Of a stretch of 64,000 bases of DNA, positions 28,163 to 38,595 are shown piece by piece (the first letter of the stretch is position 1; every line of letters starts with the position of its first letter). Origin of the DNA: Methylocystis sp. H62 (lineage in GTDB: Bacteria > Pseudomonadota > Alphaproteobacteria > Rhizobiales > Beijerinckiaceae). The notes beneath the pieces are model-generated. The model was not told the DNA's origin, did not search any database, and saw only the letters and a list, made by a program, of their open reading frames with translations. The stretch spans positions 62,001-126,000 of the forward strand of contig NZ_JADNQZ010000050.1 in assembly GCF_015709515.1 (NCBI RefSeq). Direction: 5' to 3'. Both the position numbers and the translations under genes were made by a program.

Positions 28163-28644
28163 CGGTTTTTCTGCTTTTCTGCCGCTAGAGGCGTGCGCGA
28201 AAAGTTCTGGTGGTCTGATCGCGGCAAAGCGAATCAGTCATCGGGGGGATGGGTTATCACGCCCATGCTGCTCTCGACGCTCTGGGAAACCCGTACGCGG
28301 TTTTAAGAACAGTGCAGCAGGTCAACCGCACACCATGCCCCGAGATAGGCTGATCGACGGAGATCGGGCGTCCCTCACCGCCCCCGGCACGGCAGCGTCG
28401 TTTCTGGAGCTCGGCCCACAGCACGCATACGATCGAAGGCCGCTGCTTATTGTCTAGTAATTATCTACCTCAGCCGGATAGCTGTCGACCCGGAAGCTTG
28501 GCTGAGCTGAGGGGCCGACACTTATGCACAATCGCCGACTCGGTTAATCCGCCGCGCCCTTGCGCTTCCAGCGCTGCCGCGCCAAAGTCTTGGCCCCCGG
28601 CGCGGCGGCCTGCCGCGCCGCAATCATATGCGGATTTTCCGGCG
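28163..28644. other. Long leader region of dnaN
   Basis: 480 bases without a supported gene. GC content recovers after about 28165. A DnaA box (28522-28530) and a GACTC CcrM site (28537-28541) lie about 105-120 bases before the dnaN start. dnaA itself is not upstream, unlike in the common dnaA-dnaN arrangement. Confidence 0.5.
28522..28530 (+). promoter_or_regulatory. DnaA box (TTATGCACA)
   Basis: Exact match to the relaxed DnaA consensus TTATNCACA. I find only this one copy between 28163 and 28644. It more likely regulates the dnaN promoter than marks an origin. Confidence 0.45.
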
Positions 28645-29763
28645 ATGAAGGTCACCATCGAGAGAGCGGCGCTGTTGCGGGCGCTCGGCCATGTTCACCG
28701 CGTGGTGGAGCGACGCACGACCATTCCGATCCTGGCGAACGTGCTGCTGTCCGCCAAGGACGGCGCGCTGACGCTCAAGGCCACCGATCTCGACCTGGAA
28801 ATTACCGAGAAGACCGCGGCGGAGGTCTCCCAACCCGGCGCGACGACGCTGCCGGCGCATACGCTTTACGACATCGTGCGTAAACTGCCGGAGGGCGCGC
28901 AAGTCTCTTTGGAGGCGACCGGCGACGCCGGGCAGCTGACGCTGCGCTCCGGACGCTCGCGATTCAATCTCTCCAGCCTTCCCGAGAGCGATTTTCCTGA
29001 CGTCACCTCAGGCGACTTCAGCCACAAGTTCACGCTCCCGCCCGCTGACCTCAAGCGGCTGATCGAAAAGACGCAATTCGCCATCTCTTCCGAAGAGACG
29101 CGCTATTATCTCAACGGCATCTATCTCCACACGCTCGACGTCGAAGGCCGGCCCATGCTCCGAGCCGTCGCCACCGACGGCCATCGTCTGGCGCGGCTGG
29201 AGCTTCCCGCCCCTGAAGGCAGCGCCGGCATGCCGGGAATCATCCTGCCGCGCAAGGCCGTCACCGAAGTGATGCGTCTCATCGAGGACGCGCAGGGCGA
29301 GGTTTCGGTCGAGCTTTCGATCAACAAGATGCGCTTCACCTTCGGCGACGCGCTGCTGACGACGAAACTGATCGACGGCACATTTCCAGATTACGGGCGC
29401 GTCATTCCCGCCGGCAACGACAAGCGGCTCACCGTCGAGCGCGACGTCTTCGCCAAGGCGGTCGATCGCGTCTCGACGATATCCTCCGAGCGCGGCCGCG
29501 CCGTCAAACTCTCGCTCTCCGAGAGCAAGCTCGTTCTATCCGTCACCAATCCCGACCAGGGCTCGGCGGTCGAGGAGCTCGAAGCCGATTATGACGGGCC
29601 GCCGCTCGATATCGGCTTCAACGCCCGCTACCTGTTGGACATCACCCAGCAGCTCGACAGCGATACGGCGCTCTTCAAGCTCGCCGACCCCGGCTCGCCG
29701 ACGCTGGTGCAGGACCGCGACGGGGCCACGGCGCTCTATGTCTTGATGCCGATGCGCGTTTAG
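28645..29763 (+). CDS. dnaN: DNA polymerase III subunit beta (sliding clamp)
   Basis: Ring-shaped processivity clamp of the replicative polymerase. It has 372 residues, the usual length for three clamp domains. It starts MKVTIERAALLRALGHVHRVV and ends with the family C-terminus ALYVLMPMRV. Other marks are RRTTIPILANVLL, ATDGHRLARLELP and GFNARYLLDI. The frame is open upstream to 28450, but the conserved N-terminus fixes ATG 28645. recF and gyrB do not follow; an OmpA-like gene does. Confidence 0.97.
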   Translation: MKVTIERAALLRALGHVHRVVERRTTIPILANVLLSAKDGALTLKATDLDLEITEKTAAEVSQPGATTLPAHTLYDIVRKLPEGAQVSLEATGDAGQLTLRSGRSRFNLSSLPESDFPDVTSGDFSHKFTLPPADLKRLIEKTQFAISSEETRYYLNGIYLHTLDVEGRPMLRAVATDGHRLARLELPAPEGSAGMPGIILPRKAVTEVMRLIEDAQGEVSVELSINKMRFTFGDALLTTKLIDGTFPDYGRVIPAGNDKRLTVERDVFAKAVDRVSTISSERGRAVKLSLSESKLVLSVTNPDQGSAVEELEADYDGPPLDIGFNARYLLDITQQLDSDTALFKLADPGSPTLVQDRDGATALYVLMPMRV

Positions 29764-29801
29764 CTCTTGGAGAGACGCCTCCAGCCCGATAGGGTCGGCG
29801 C

Positions 29802-30653
29802 GTGCTTGTTGAATTCTCTCGCCTCTGGCCGTGGCTTCTCGCCTGTTTCGCCATCGGGGCCGCCGCCGGGGCATTGACCGGGCGCGCGCCCGAAAACGGC
29901 CTCGTCGCCCGCTGGCTGGTGTGGACCGCGCTCGCTTTCGGCGTCGGCCTCCTTCTCGTCCGCCTCGGCGCGCTCGACGCCGCCGCGCCCTTGGTCGAGG
30001 GCGCGCTCGCGGCCTATGCCGTCTTGATGATTGGCGCCGCGCTCGGCGCCTTGGCGCGGCGCCGGTCGATCTGGGCGCATGAGGGCTGGGCCGTAGGGCT
30101 GGTCGCCGCATCACTCCTCTGGGTCGGCGCGGTCGTGATCGGCCAATCCGACGGCGAACAGGGTCGCCGCTTTGCCGCGCCGACAAAAAGCGCGGGGGCG
30201 GACATGCCAGCTGCGCCGTCCCCGCCTGCCGACGAAACGCCAACCGCCCGCGCGACCATATCGCCCGTCCACGCGCAAGCGCCGAGCGCGCCAGTCACGG
30301 CAGTATCGGCCGGCATGACGCTCGCCGATTGCCAGACGGCCCTCGCAGCCTCTTCGACGCCCGGCGTACTGGTCTTTCGCAAAGGCAGCGCGCAACTCAC
30401 CCCGTCGGCGACGCGCGCGCTCGAAAAGGCGGCGACGATCATTCGCCGGTGCCCGGAAAACGCGACGATCGAGGTCAGGGGCCACGTTCGTGGTTCGGGC
30501 GCGAAAGCGCCCAATGATGCGCTGGCGCAGAGGCGCGCGGAGGCGGCGACGGGTTATATCGAGGGCCAGGGCGTCGGCGGGCGCCGCCTCGTCGCATTCC
30601 CCGGCGAAGCGGATCAGGCGGAAAACCGCGCCCTCACCTTTGAGGTTCGATGA
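29802..30653 (+). CDS. Membrane protein with C-terminal OmpA-like domain
   Basis: A 283-residue protein. Four hydrophobic helices cover about residues 5-120 (WLLACFAIGAAAGALTG, WTALAFGVGLLLVRLG, AYAVLMIGAALGALA, AVGLVAASLLWVGAVV). A Pro/Ala linker and an OmpA/BON-like C-terminal domain follow at about 185-283 (LVFRKGSAQLTPSATRALEKA, ATIEVRGHVRG, LAQRRAEAATGYI). The domain normally binds peptidoglycan from the periplasmic side; one key Asp/Arg position is not obvious here. The start is GTG 29802, 38 bases after dnaN. No family name is offered. Confidence 0.6.
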   Translation: MLVEFSRLWPWLLACFAIGAAAGALTGRAPENGLVARWLVWTALAFGVGLLLVRLGALDAAAPLVEGALAAYAVLMIGAALGALARRRSIWAHEGWAVGLVAASLLWVGAVVIGQSDGEQGRRFAAPTKSAGADMPAAPSPPADETPTARATISPVHAQAPSAPVTAVSAGMTLADCQTALAASSTPGVLVFRKGSAQLTPSATRALEKAATIIRRCPENATIEVRGHVRGSGAKAPNDALAQRRAEAATGYIEGQGVGGRRLVAFPGEADQAENRALTFEVR

Positions 30654-30773
30654 GCAGCTCTCGGCGCCTCAACTTCAGGCGCCGGCGCGGCCCGTAGCGC
30701 CAAATTCCAATTCTACTTACAACAGCGGCCTCTAAGACCTGCCGGGAACGCCGTCCGTCGCGAAAGGATCGCC

Positions 30774-33227
30774 TTGAACGCTTTTGACCCGCCCGAGGCC
30801 GCCCATAAGGCCGTCGTCGCCGCGCTGCGCGACGACGTGCAGCGGCGTCTCACCTATACGGTCGGCAAGGACAACGCCGACGCCAGTCCGCGTGACTGGT
30901 TCGTCGCGACCGCGCTGGCGACCCGCGACCGGCTCGTACCGTCTTGGCTCGCGTCGACGAAGCGCAATTATCGGGAAGACCGGCGCCGCGTTTATTATCT
31001 CTCGCTCGAATTTCTCATTGGCCGTCTGCTCATCGACACGCTGACCAATCTCGGTCTGACCGAGGCGATGCGCGACGCGCTCGCCGAACTTGGCGTCGAC
31101 CTCGATATGCTGCGCGCGCTCGAGCCCGATGCGGCGCTCGGCAATGGCGGGCTCGGGCGCCTCGCCGCCTGTTTCATGGACAGCATGGCGACTCTCGAAA
31201 TCGCCGCCATGGGATATGGCATTCGTTACGACCACGGCCTGTTTCGCCAGACGCTCAAGGACGGCTGGCAGCACGAATATCCCGAAAACTGGCTCTCCTT
31301 TGGCAATTCCTGGCAGTTCCCGCGGCCGGAAATCACCTATGACGTCGGCTTTTTCGGCCATGTCGAAAGTTCGCGCCTCGCCGACGGCATGCTGGCGCAT
31401 GTGTGGCGGCCGGGCGAAACCATCGTCGCCGTCGCCTATGACACGCCTGTCGTCGGGTGGCGCGGCAAACATGTCAACACGCTGCGCCTGTGGTCGGCGC
31501 GAGCGCCTGACGCGCTGCGCCTCGACGCTTTCAATCAGGGCGATCATGTCGGGGCGCAATCGGAGCAGGCGCGCGCCGAAGCGATTTCCAAAGTTCTTTA
31601 TCCAAGCGATTCGACGCCGGCGGGACAGGAGCTGCGGCTGCGGCAGGAATATTTCTTCGCCTCGGCCTCGCTGCAGGATCTGATCCGCCGTCACATCAGG
31701 CAGACCGGCGACATCCACAGGCTCGCCGACAAGGTGGCGATCCAGCTCAATGACACGCATCCGGCGATCGGCGTCGCCGAGCTGATGCGGCTTCTCGTCG
31801 ACGTCCACGGCGTTGAATGGCAGGAGGCCTGGCGCATCACCCAGGCGACCTTCTCCTACACCAATCACACGCTCTTGCCGGAAGCGCTCGAAACCTGGCC
31901 GGTGCAGCTGATGGAGCGACTGCTGCCGCGCCACATGCAGATCATCTATCTCATCAACGCCATGCACCTCGACTGCCTGCGCGCCAAAGGCGCGAGCGAC
32001 GCGGCGACGCTCTCCTCGGTGTCGCTCATCGACGAACGTAACGGACGGCATGTCCGTATGGGCCATTTGGCGTTTCTGGGTTCGCACAAGGTGAATGGCG
32101 TCTCGGCGCTGCATAGCGCGCTGGTCAAGGAGACGGTGTTCAAGGATTTCAATCGGCTCTATCCAGACCGCATCGTCAATAAGACGAACGGCGTCACCTT
32201 CCGCCGCTGGCTGCTCGAGGCCAATCCGCCGCTGTCGCGATTGCTCAGGGACACGATCGGCGCTGGCGTTTTCGATGATCCGGAGCGGCTGATCGAGCTC
32301 GAGAAATTTGCCGACGACGCAGAGTTCCAAAACAAATTTGCGGCGGCCAAGCGCGAGAACAAGGCGCGTCTCGCAGCGACAGTCTTCGAGCGCGTCGACG
32401 TCAGGATCGATCCCGCGGCGCTCTTTGACGCGCAGATTAAGCGCATCCATGAATATAAGCGCCAGCTTTTGAACGTGCTTGAAGCCGTCGCGCTCTATCA
32501 GGACATCCTCGCGCAGCCCGGGCGCGAATTTTCGCCGCGGGTGAAGATCTTCGCCGGCAAGGCGGCGGCGAGCTATCATCAGGCGAAGCTCATCATCAAG
32601 CTCGCGAACGATGTGGCGAAAGTCGTGAACGCCGATCCGGCGACGCGCGGCCTTTTGAAGATCGTGTTCCTGCCGAATTACAATGTGAGCCTCGCCGAGA
32701 CGATCATCCCGGCGGCCGATCTTTCCGAGCAGATTTCGACCGCCGGCATGGAGGCGTCAGGCACCGGCAATATGAAATTCGCGCTCAACGGCGCGCTCAC
32801 CATCGGCACGCTGGACGGCGCCAATGTCGAAATCAGGGAGCGAGTCGGCGACGACAACATCTTCATCTTCGGCCTCACGGCGCAGGAGGTGGAGGAGAGC
32901 CGCGCGAAGGGCATCGACGCGCGCGAGACGATCGCCGCCAGTCCGCGTCTCGCCGAGGCGTTGCGGGCCATCGCCGCCGGCGTCTTTTCGCCCGACGATC
33001 CGCATCGCTACGCGCAGCTTGTCGATACGCTGACCTACTACGATCACTTTCTGGTCGCCAAGGACTTCGACGCCTATTGGGAGGCGCAGCGCCGCGTCGA
33101 CGCGCGCTGGCGGGACCAGAAAGCATGGCGGCGGTCGAGCATTCTCAACACGGCGCGGGTTGCATGGTTTTCCTCCGACCGCACGATCCGCGAATATGCG
33201 CAAGAGATCTGGAATGTCGCTGTGTAG
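30774..33227 (+). CDS. glgP: Glycogen phosphorylase
   Basis: PLP enzyme that releases glucose 1-phosphate from glycogen ends. It has 817 residues, the usual length. Recognised segments are YYLSLEFLIGRLL, NGGLGRLAACFMDSMATL, YGIRYDHGLFRQ and the PLP site EASGTGNMKFALNGALTIG with Lys668. The start is TTG at 30774, with AAAGGA 5 bases upstream. It is the first gene of a five-gene glycogen cluster. A palindromic repeat fills the 112 bases to glgB. Confidence 0.97.
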   Translation: MNAFDPPEAAHKAVVAALRDDVQRRLTYTVGKDNADASPRDWFVATALATRDRLVPSWLASTKRNYREDRRRVYYLSLEFLIGRLLIDTLTNLGLTEAMRDALAELGVDLDMLRALEPDAALGNGGLGRLAACFMDSMATLEIAAMGYGIRYDHGLFRQTLKDGWQHEYPENWLSFGNSWQFPRPEITYDVGFFGHVESSRLADGMLAHVWRPGETIVAVAYDTPVVGWRGKHVNTLRLWSARAPDALRLDAFNQGDHVGAQSEQARAEAISKVLYPSDSTPAGQELRLRQEYFFASASLQDLIRRHIRQTGDIHRLADKVAIQLNDTHPAIGVAELMRLLVDVHGVEWQEAWRITQATFSYTNHTLLPEALETWPVQLMERLLPRHMQIIYLINAMHLDCLRAKGASDAATLSSVSLIDERNGRHVRMGHLAFLGSHKVNGVSALHSALVKETVFKDFNRLYPDRIVNKTNGVTFRRWLLEANPPLSRLLRDTIGAGVFDDPERLIELEKFADDAEFQNKFAAAKRENKARLAATVFERVDVRIDPAALFDAQIKRIHEYKRQLLNVLEAVALYQDILAQPGREFSPRVKIFAGKAAASYHQAKLIIKLANDVAKVVNADPATRGLLKIVFLPNYNVSLAETIIPAADLSEQISTAGMEASGTGNMKFALNGALTIGTLDGANVEIRERVGDDNIFIFGLTAQEVEESRAKGIDARETIAASPRLAEALRAIAAGVFSPDDPHRYAQLVDTLTYYDHFLVAKDFDAYWEAQRRVDARWRDQKAWRRSSILNTARVAWFSSDRTIREYAQEIWNVAV

Positions 33228-33235
33228 TAAGACTG

Positions 33236-33317
33236 CGTCATTGCGAGCGAAGCGAAGCAATCCAACGTCGTTCGATCATATCTGGATTGCTTCGTCGCTT
33301 CGCTCCTCGCAATGACG
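33236..33317. repeat. Dispersed palindrome, family I (CGTCATTGCGAG), copy 1
   Basis: An 82-bp imperfect palindrome that begins CGTCATTGCGAGCGAAGC and ends GCTCCTCGCAATGACG, with the inner pair GAAGCAATCCA and TGGATTGCTTC. It sits between glgP and glgB. A second full copy of the same length is at 57459-57540 and a half copy at 63399-63429. Confidence 0.9.
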
Positions 33318-33339
33318 ATGCGGCTTCAAGGACGTTAGA

Positions 33340-35547
33340 GTGACAAAAGCCGACTGGCGCGCTTCCGCAGACGACATCAACGCCATCCTCGGCGCGCGTC
33401 ATGGCGATCCTTTCGCCGTGCTCGGCCTGCATGAAACGCCAGCGGGCTATGTGATCCGCGCGTGCGTTCCAGGCGCGACGAGCGTGGAGGCGATTGCGCC
33501 CGACGGCGGCGTGGTCGCGCCGCTGGGTCGCGTTCACGCCGATGGCTTCTTCGAAGGGTTGACGCCGCTGAAGCGTCGCGCGCTTTATCGCCTTGTCGCC
33601 TCGAACGACGCGGCGCGATGGGAATTCGCCGACCCTTACTCCTTTTCGCCGGTGCTTGGTCCCACAGACGACCATCTGCTCGTCGAAGGCGCGCATCAGA
33701 AGCTCTATGACAAGCTCGGCGCGCATATGCTGACCCATGAGGGCGTCGAAGGAACCCATTTCGCCGTCTGGGCGCCGAACGCGAGGCGCGTCTCCGTCGT
33801 CGGCGACTTCAACCAATGGGATGGGCGACGCGCGCAGATGCGCAAGCGGATCGACAGCGGCGTCTGGGAGATCTTCATTCCTGGCGTCGGCGCCGGCGCG
33901 AATTACAAATATGAAATCATCGGGCGCCATGGCGAGCTCTTGCCGCTCAAGGCCGACCCGCTCGGCTTCGAGGCGGAGCTGCGCCCCTCGACCGCGTCCG
34001 TCGTCGCCTCGAACGCGCCCTATCACTGGGGCGATGAGGTTCACATGCGCGCGCGCGCTGAAGTTGACCCGCGACGTTCGCCCATGTCGGTCTATGAAGT
34101 GCATCTGCCGTCGTGGCGGCGCGGCGAGGATGGGCGCTTTCTGACCTACGACGAACTCGCCGATCAGCTCGTGCCCTATGTCGCCGATCTCGGCTTCACC
34201 CATATCGAGCTGATGCCGATCAATGAGCATCCGCTCGACGCCTCCTGGGGCTATCAGCCGATCGGGCTCTTTGCGCCGACGCGGCGGCACGGCGATTCCT
34301 ATGGCTTTCGCCGTTTCGTCGATCGCGCGCATCAGGCCGGCCTCAGCGTCATTCTCGACTGGGTTCCGGCGCATTTTCCGACCGACGAACATGGCCTCGC
34401 GCAATTCGACGGCGGGCCGCTCTATGAGCATTCTGATCCCAAGCGCGGTTTTCATCCCGACTGGAACACCGCGATCTATGATTACGGGCGCCGCGAAGTG
34501 GCGAATTTTCTCATCGCCAGCGCGCTCTATTGGCTCGACCGCTTCCACATCGACGGGCTGCGCGTCGACGCCGTCGCCTCCATGCTCTATCTCGACTATT
34601 CGCGAAAGCCGGGCGAATGGTCGCCCAATCCCGACGGCTCCAACGACAATCGCGACGCGGTCGCCTTTCTTCAAAGGTTCAATGAACGCGTCTATGCGCT
34701 CTATCCCGGCGTCGTGACCATCGCCGAGGAATCGACCGCCTGGGGCGGCGTCACGCGGCCGACATATGCGGGCGGACTCGGCTTCGGCTTCAAATGGAAC
34801 ATGGGGTGGATGAACGATACGCTGCGCTATCTTTCGTCCGAACCCGTCCATCGCAAATGGCGCCATAGCGAGCTGACCTTCGGTCTGCTCTACGCCTTCA
34901 CCGAGAATTTCGTGCTGCCCATCTCTCATGACGAGGTCGTGCACGGCAAGGGTTCGGTGATCGGTAAAATTCCCGGCGATGAATGGCGCCGTTTCGCAAC
35001 AGCGCGCGCCTATTATGGATTCATGTGGGGCCATCCCGGCAAGAAGCTCCTGTTCATGGGTCAGGAATTCGGCCAGACGGGCGAGTGGAATTTCGCGAGC
35101 AGCCTCGACTGGTGGTTACTGGATTTTCCCCCGCATCGGGGACTTCAGGCGTTTATCCGAGATCTGAACCGCGTCTATCGCGATCACGAGGCGCTCTATG
35201 CGCGCGACTGCGAGGCCGAAGGCTTCCAGTGGATCGTCGCGGACGACGCGGAGAGTTCGGTATTCGCCTTCGCGCGTTTTGGCGCGGATCGTTCCCGCGC
35301 GATCGCCGTCATATCGAATTTCACGCCGGTGACGCGCAGCGCCTATCGGCTCGGCCTGCCGCGCGCCGGACGCTGGCGTGAACTCGTCAATTCCGACGCT
35401 GCGGTCTATGGCGGCTCTGGACTTGGCAATCTCGGCGCCATTCATGCGCGCGCCGAAGGATTCCGCGACTTTCCCGCGAGCGCCGAGATTCTTTTGCCGC
35501 CGCTTTCGACTCTCTTCTTCGCATTCGAAAGCGATGAATTAGAATGA
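33340..35547 (+). CDS. glgB: 1,4-alpha-glucan branching enzyme
   Basis: Introduces alpha-1,6 branches into glycogen (GH13). It has 735 residues. The order is an N-terminal CBM48-like double domain (NARRVSVVGDFNQWDGR near residue 150), the catalytic barrel, and the C-terminal beta domain. Catalytic residues are Asp410 in LRVDAVASMLYLDY, Glu463 in IAEEST, and the HD pair in LPISHDEVVHGKGS. The start is GTG 33340, directly after the palindromic repeat. A second type of repeat follows the gene. Confidence 0.97.
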   Translation: MTKADWRASADDINAILGARHGDPFAVLGLHETPAGYVIRACVPGATSVEAIAPDGGVVAPLGRVHADGFFEGLTPLKRRALYRLVASNDAARWEFADPYSFSPVLGPTDDHLLVEGAHQKLYDKLGAHMLTHEGVEGTHFAVWAPNARRVSVVGDFNQWDGRRAQMRKRIDSGVWEIFIPGVGAGANYKYEIIGRHGELLPLKADPLGFEAELRPSTASVVASNAPYHWGDEVHMRARAEVDPRRSPMSVYEVHLPSWRRGEDGRFLTYDELADQLVPYVADLGFTHIELMPINEHPLDASWGYQPIGLFAPTRRHGDSYGFRRFVDRAHQAGLSVILDWVPAHFPTDEHGLAQFDGGPLYEHSDPKRGFHPDWNTAIYDYGRREVANFLIASALYWLDRFHIDGLRVDAVASMLYLDYSRKPGEWSPNPDGSNDNRDAVAFLQRFNERVYALYPGVVTIAEESTAWGGVTRPTYAGGLGFGFKWNMGWMNDTLRYLSSEPVHRKWRHSELTFGLLYAFTENFVLPISHDEVVHGKGSVIGKIPGDEWRRFATARAYYGFMWGHPGKKLLFMGQEFGQTGEWNFASSLDWWLLDFPPHRGLQAFIRDLNRVYRDHEALYARDCEAEGFQWIVADDAESSVFAFARFGADRSRAIAVISNFTPVTRSAYRLGLPRAGRWRELVNSDAAVYGGSGLGNLGAIHARAEGFRDFPASAEILLPPLSTLFFAFESDELE

Positions 35548-35604
35548 AGATCGAATCGAGCAGGGCGATGAAGATGTCCGCTTCAAGAGATCGGGGCAAA
35601 GATT

Positions 35605-35668
35605 TCCTCATCCTGAGGAGGCCCGAAAGGGCTTCGAGACGCCTGCTGCGCAGGCTCCCCAGCATGAG
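35605..35668. repeat. Dispersed palindrome, family II (TCCTCATCCTGAGGAG), copy 1
   Basis: Begins TCCTCATCCTGAGGAGGC and continues with GCTTCGAGACGCC and CTCCCCAGCATGAG, between glgB and glgC. Related copies are at 52204-52308, 52355-52408 and 60555-60685. A frame that crosses it (35544-35738) is not a gene. Confidence 0.8.
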
Positions 35669-35724
35669 CGCGAAGGCGCCCCATTCGCGCGATCACCACG
35701 TCATCGATCTGATGGGAACTGGCG

Positions 35725-36987
35725 ATGTCGGCCTTTGAAAATCCGCCCCTGGCGCGCCACGCCATGGCCTATGTCCTCGCCGGCGGCCGCGGCGCGCGGC
35801 TGATGGAACTGACCGACAGGCGCGCCAAGCCCGCGGTTTATTTCGGCGGCAAGTCGCGCATCATCGACTTCGCGCTCTCCAATGCGCTCAACTCCGGCAT
35901 CAGGCGCATTTGCGTCGCTACGCAATACAAGGCGCACAGCCTCATCCGCCATTTGCAGCGCGGCTGGAGCTTCTTTCGCACCGAGCGAAACGAGAGCTTC
36001 GACATTCTGCCGGCGAGCCAGCGCGTGTCCGAAGACCACTGGTATCTCGGCACGGCCGACGCCGTCTATCAGAACCTCGACATCGTCGAGAGCTATGATC
36101 CCAAATATATCGTGCTGCTCGCGGGCGATCACGTCTACAAGATGGATTACGAGCCCATGCTGCAGCAGCATGTGGACTCCGGCGCCGATGTGACGATCGG
36201 CTGTTTCGAGGTGCCGCGCGCAGAGGCGTCCAGTTTCGGCGTCATGCATGTCGACGAAAACGACCGCATCATCTCCTTCATCGAAAAGCCGCGCGATCCG
36301 CCGGCAATGCCGGGACATCCGGACCGCGCGCTCGTCAGCATGGGCATCTATGTGTTCGAGGCGAAGTTTCTTTACGAGCAATTGCGCCGCGACGCCGCTG
36401 AGACGCTCTCGACGCATGACTTCGGCAAGGATTTGATCCCCTACATCGTCTCGCATGGCAAAGCCGTCGCGCATCATTTCGAGCGCTCCTGCGTGCGCGC
36501 GGCGAGCGAGCCCAACGCCTATTGGCGCGACGTCGGCACGGTGGACGCCTATTGGGCGGCCAATATCGATCTCACCGACTTCACGCCGCAGCTCGATCTT
36601 TACGATCGCAACTGGCCGATCTGGACATATGCCGAAATCACCCCGCCGGCGAAATTCGTGCATGATCAGGTCGGACGGCGCGGACAGGCGCTGTCCTCGC
36701 TCGTTTCGGGCGGCTGCATCGTTTCCGGTTCGACGCTGCGCCGAACGCTGCTCTTTACCGGCGTGCGCGTGAATTCCTACGCAACCGTCGAGAACGCCGT
36801 CGTCCTGCCCTATGTCGACGTCGGCCGCTCGGCGCGGCTCACCAATGTCGTCGTCGACCGCGGCGTGCAGATCCCGCAGGGCCTCGTCGTCGGGGAGGAC
36901 CCGGCGTTCGACGCCGCGCGTTTCCGCCGCACCGAGGGCGGGATCTGTCTCATCACCCAGCCGATGATCGACAGGCTCGGCGCATGA
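35725..36987 (+). CDS. glgC: Glucose-1-phosphate adenylyltransferase
   Basis: Makes ADP-glucose, the committed step of glycogen synthesis. It has 420 residues. The nucleotidyltransferase domain shows [33 protein letters not shown] and [18 protein letters not shown]-terminal left-handed beta-helix domain for allostery follows from about residue 300. The N-terminal Arg-rich activator site region is short. Its stop overlaps the glgA start (ATGA), so the two are coupled. Confidence 0.97.
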   Translation: MSAFENPPLARHAMAYVLAGGRGARLMELTDRRAKPAVYFGGKSRIIDFALSNALNSGIRRICVATQYKAHSLIRHLQRGWSFFRTERNESFDILPASQRVSEDHWYLGTADAVYQNLDIVESYDPKYIVLLAGDHVYKMDYEPMLQQHVDSGADVTIGCFEVPRAEASSFGVMHVDENDRIISFIEKPRDPPAMPGHPDRALVSMGIYVFEAKFLYEQLRRDAAETLSTHDFGKDLIPYIVSHGKAVAHHFERSCVRAASEPNAYWRDVGTVDAYWAANIDLTDFTPQLDLYDRNWPIWTYAEITPPAKFVHDQVGRRGQALSSLVSGGCIVSGSTLRRTLLFTGVRVNSYATVENAVVLPYVDVGRSARLTNVVVDRGVQIPQGLVVGEDPAFDAARFRRTEGGICLITQPMIDRLGA

Positions 36988-38441
36988 GTGCGCTGCGCGC
37001 GCTCGCCATCGCTTCGGAGATGGCGCCTTTCGCCAAGACCGGCGGACTCGCCGATGTGGTCGGCGCGCTGCCGTATGCGCTCGCCGCCGAAAACATCGAA
37101 CTGCGCACGCTCATTCCGGGCTATCCCGACGTAATCGCTGCGTTGCGCGTCGGAGAGACGGTTTTTGAGTTTGACGACCTTTTCGGCGGACCCGCTTGGA
37201 TTCATGCCTCCCGCCATCAGGGCGTCACGATTTATGCGCTCATCGCGCCGCATCTTTATGCGCGCGAAGGGGGACTCTATACGGGACCGGACGGCGCGGA
37301 TTATCACGACAACGCCTTCCGCTTCGCGGCGCTCGCCTGGGCAGGCGCGCAGATCGGGCTCGGCGCGCTCGACGGATTTACGCCCGACGTCGTGCATGCC
37401 CATGACTGGCAGGCGGCGCTCGCGCCGGCCTATATGCATTATGCGGCGCGGCCGCGCCCGGCGACGATCGTCAGCATCCACAACATCGCCTTCCAGGGAC
37501 AATTCCCCAAAGAACTGCTGCAGCCGTTGCGACTGCCGCCGCGCGCGTTCGATATCGACGGCGTCGAATATTACGGCGCGATCGGTTTCTTGAAGGCCGG
37601 CCTGCAGCTCGCCGACCGGATCACCACCGTCTCGCCAAGCTATGCGCGCGAGATCGAGACGCCGGAATTCGGCATGGGCCTCGAGGGCCTGTTGCGGGCC
37701 CGCGCGGATCGCGTGAGCGGCATTTTGAACGGCGTCGATGAAGAGACGTGGGATCCGGCGACCGACGCGCATCTTGGAACGCGCTATGATCATTGGAGCC
37801 TGCCGTCGCGCGCCAGGAACAAGGCGGCTTTGCAGAAACGTCTGCGACTGCGCGTCGATCCCGACGCCTTTCTCATCGGCGTCGTCAGCCGGCTGTCCTG
37901 GCAAAAGGGGCTCGATTTACTGCTCGACGTTTTGCCGCAGCTGATGCGCGGCCGCGCGCAACTTGCGTTGCTCGGCGCTGGCGATAAAGCGCTGGAGGAA
38001 GGATTTGTCGCTGCAGAAGCCGCGCATCCCGGCCGCGTCGGCGTTCATATCGGCTATAGCGAAGAGCTTGCGCATATGGTCCAGGCGGGCGTTGACGCGT
38101 TCCTCGTGCCGTCGCGCTTCGAGCCATGCGGACTGACGCAGCTGTATGCGCTGCGTTATGGCGCCGTGCCGATCGTTTCGCGCGTCGGCGGTCTGAAAGA
38201 CACCATCGTCGACGCCAATGAAATGGCGCTGCAGGCCGACGTCGCGACCGGCCTGCAATTTTCGCCGACGACCGCCGAGGCGCTCGCCCTCACGCTGCGC
38301 GAAGCGGAACGTTTGTTTGAGGACGCCGAGACGTGGCGCAAGATTCAGGTCAATGGCATGAGAACCGACGTTTCCTGGCGCAATCCGGCGCGCCGCTACG
38401 CGAAGCTTTTTGAGGACGCGGTCGCCGCGAGAGCAGGGTGA
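36984..38441 (+). CDS. glgA: Glycogen synthase (ADP-glucose)
   Basis: GT5 glucosyltransferase that extends glycogen from ADP-glucose. It has 485 residues. The N-terminal substrate motif [13 protein letters not shown] (Lys18) is clear, and the C-terminal nucleotide domain has [13 protein letters not shown] and [21 protein letters not shown]. Translational coupling with glgC through a 4-base overlap. It is followed by a repeat element and then the debranching fusion gene. Confidence 0.97.
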   Translation: MSALRALAIASEMAPFAKTGGLADVVGALPYALAAENIELRTLIPGYPDVIAALRVGETVFEFDDLFGGPAWIHASRHQGVTIYALIAPHLYAREGGLYTGPDGADYHDNAFRFAALAWAGAQIGLGALDGFTPDVVHAHDWQAALAPAYMHYAARPRPATIVSIHNIAFQGQFPKELLQPLRLPPRAFDIDGVEYYGAIGFLKAGLQLADRITTVSPSYAREIETPEFGMGLEGLLRARADRVSGILNGVDEETWDPATDAHLGTRYDHWSLPSRARNKAALQKRLRLRVDPDAFLIGVVSRLSWQKGLDLLLDVLPQLMRGRAQLALLGAGDKALEEGFVAAEAAHPGRVGVHIGYSEELAHMVQAGVDAFLVPSRFEPCGLTQLYALRYGAVPIVSRVGGLKDTIVDANEMALQADVATGLQFSPTTAEALALTLREAERLFEDAETWRKIQVNGMRTDVSWRNPARRYAKLFEDAVAARAG

Positions 38442-38458
38442 CTGTTTCGGCAACAAAG

Positions 38459-38595
38459 CCCCCTCCCTGTCCCTCCCCCGCTTTCGCGCGAGAGGGGACC
38501 CCAACGATCGGCGTCGCGCACGGTGTGCGACCTGCGCTGCGTCTGCCTCCCTCTCCCGCAAGCGAAGCGCAGCGGGGGAGGGTTGGGGAGGGGGC
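38459..38595. repeat. Dispersed palindromic repeat, family III, copy 2
   Basis: CCCTCCC and GGGGAGGG type inverted pairs between glgA and the glgX-malQ gene. The last part, GGGGGAGGGTTGGGGAGGGG, ends at the start codon of the fusion gene and supplies its Shine-Dalgarno sequence. Confidence 0.7.

Noticed and set aside
28163-28644. Replication origin
   Set aside because: Only one DnaA box is found, no AT-rich unwinding cluster with further boxes is seen, and dnaA is absent. The AT-rich DNA nearby is coding.
30732-32579. Open frame of 615 codons on the - strand
   Set aside because: Antisense to glgP; no family resemblance.
33238-35034. Open frame of 598 codons on the - strand
   Set aside because: Antisense to glgB, including the repeat at its start.
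35544-35738. Small frame overlapping the glgB stop (ATGA)
   Set aside because: Tempting as a coupled gene, but most of it is the family II palindrome and no protein-like pattern is seen.
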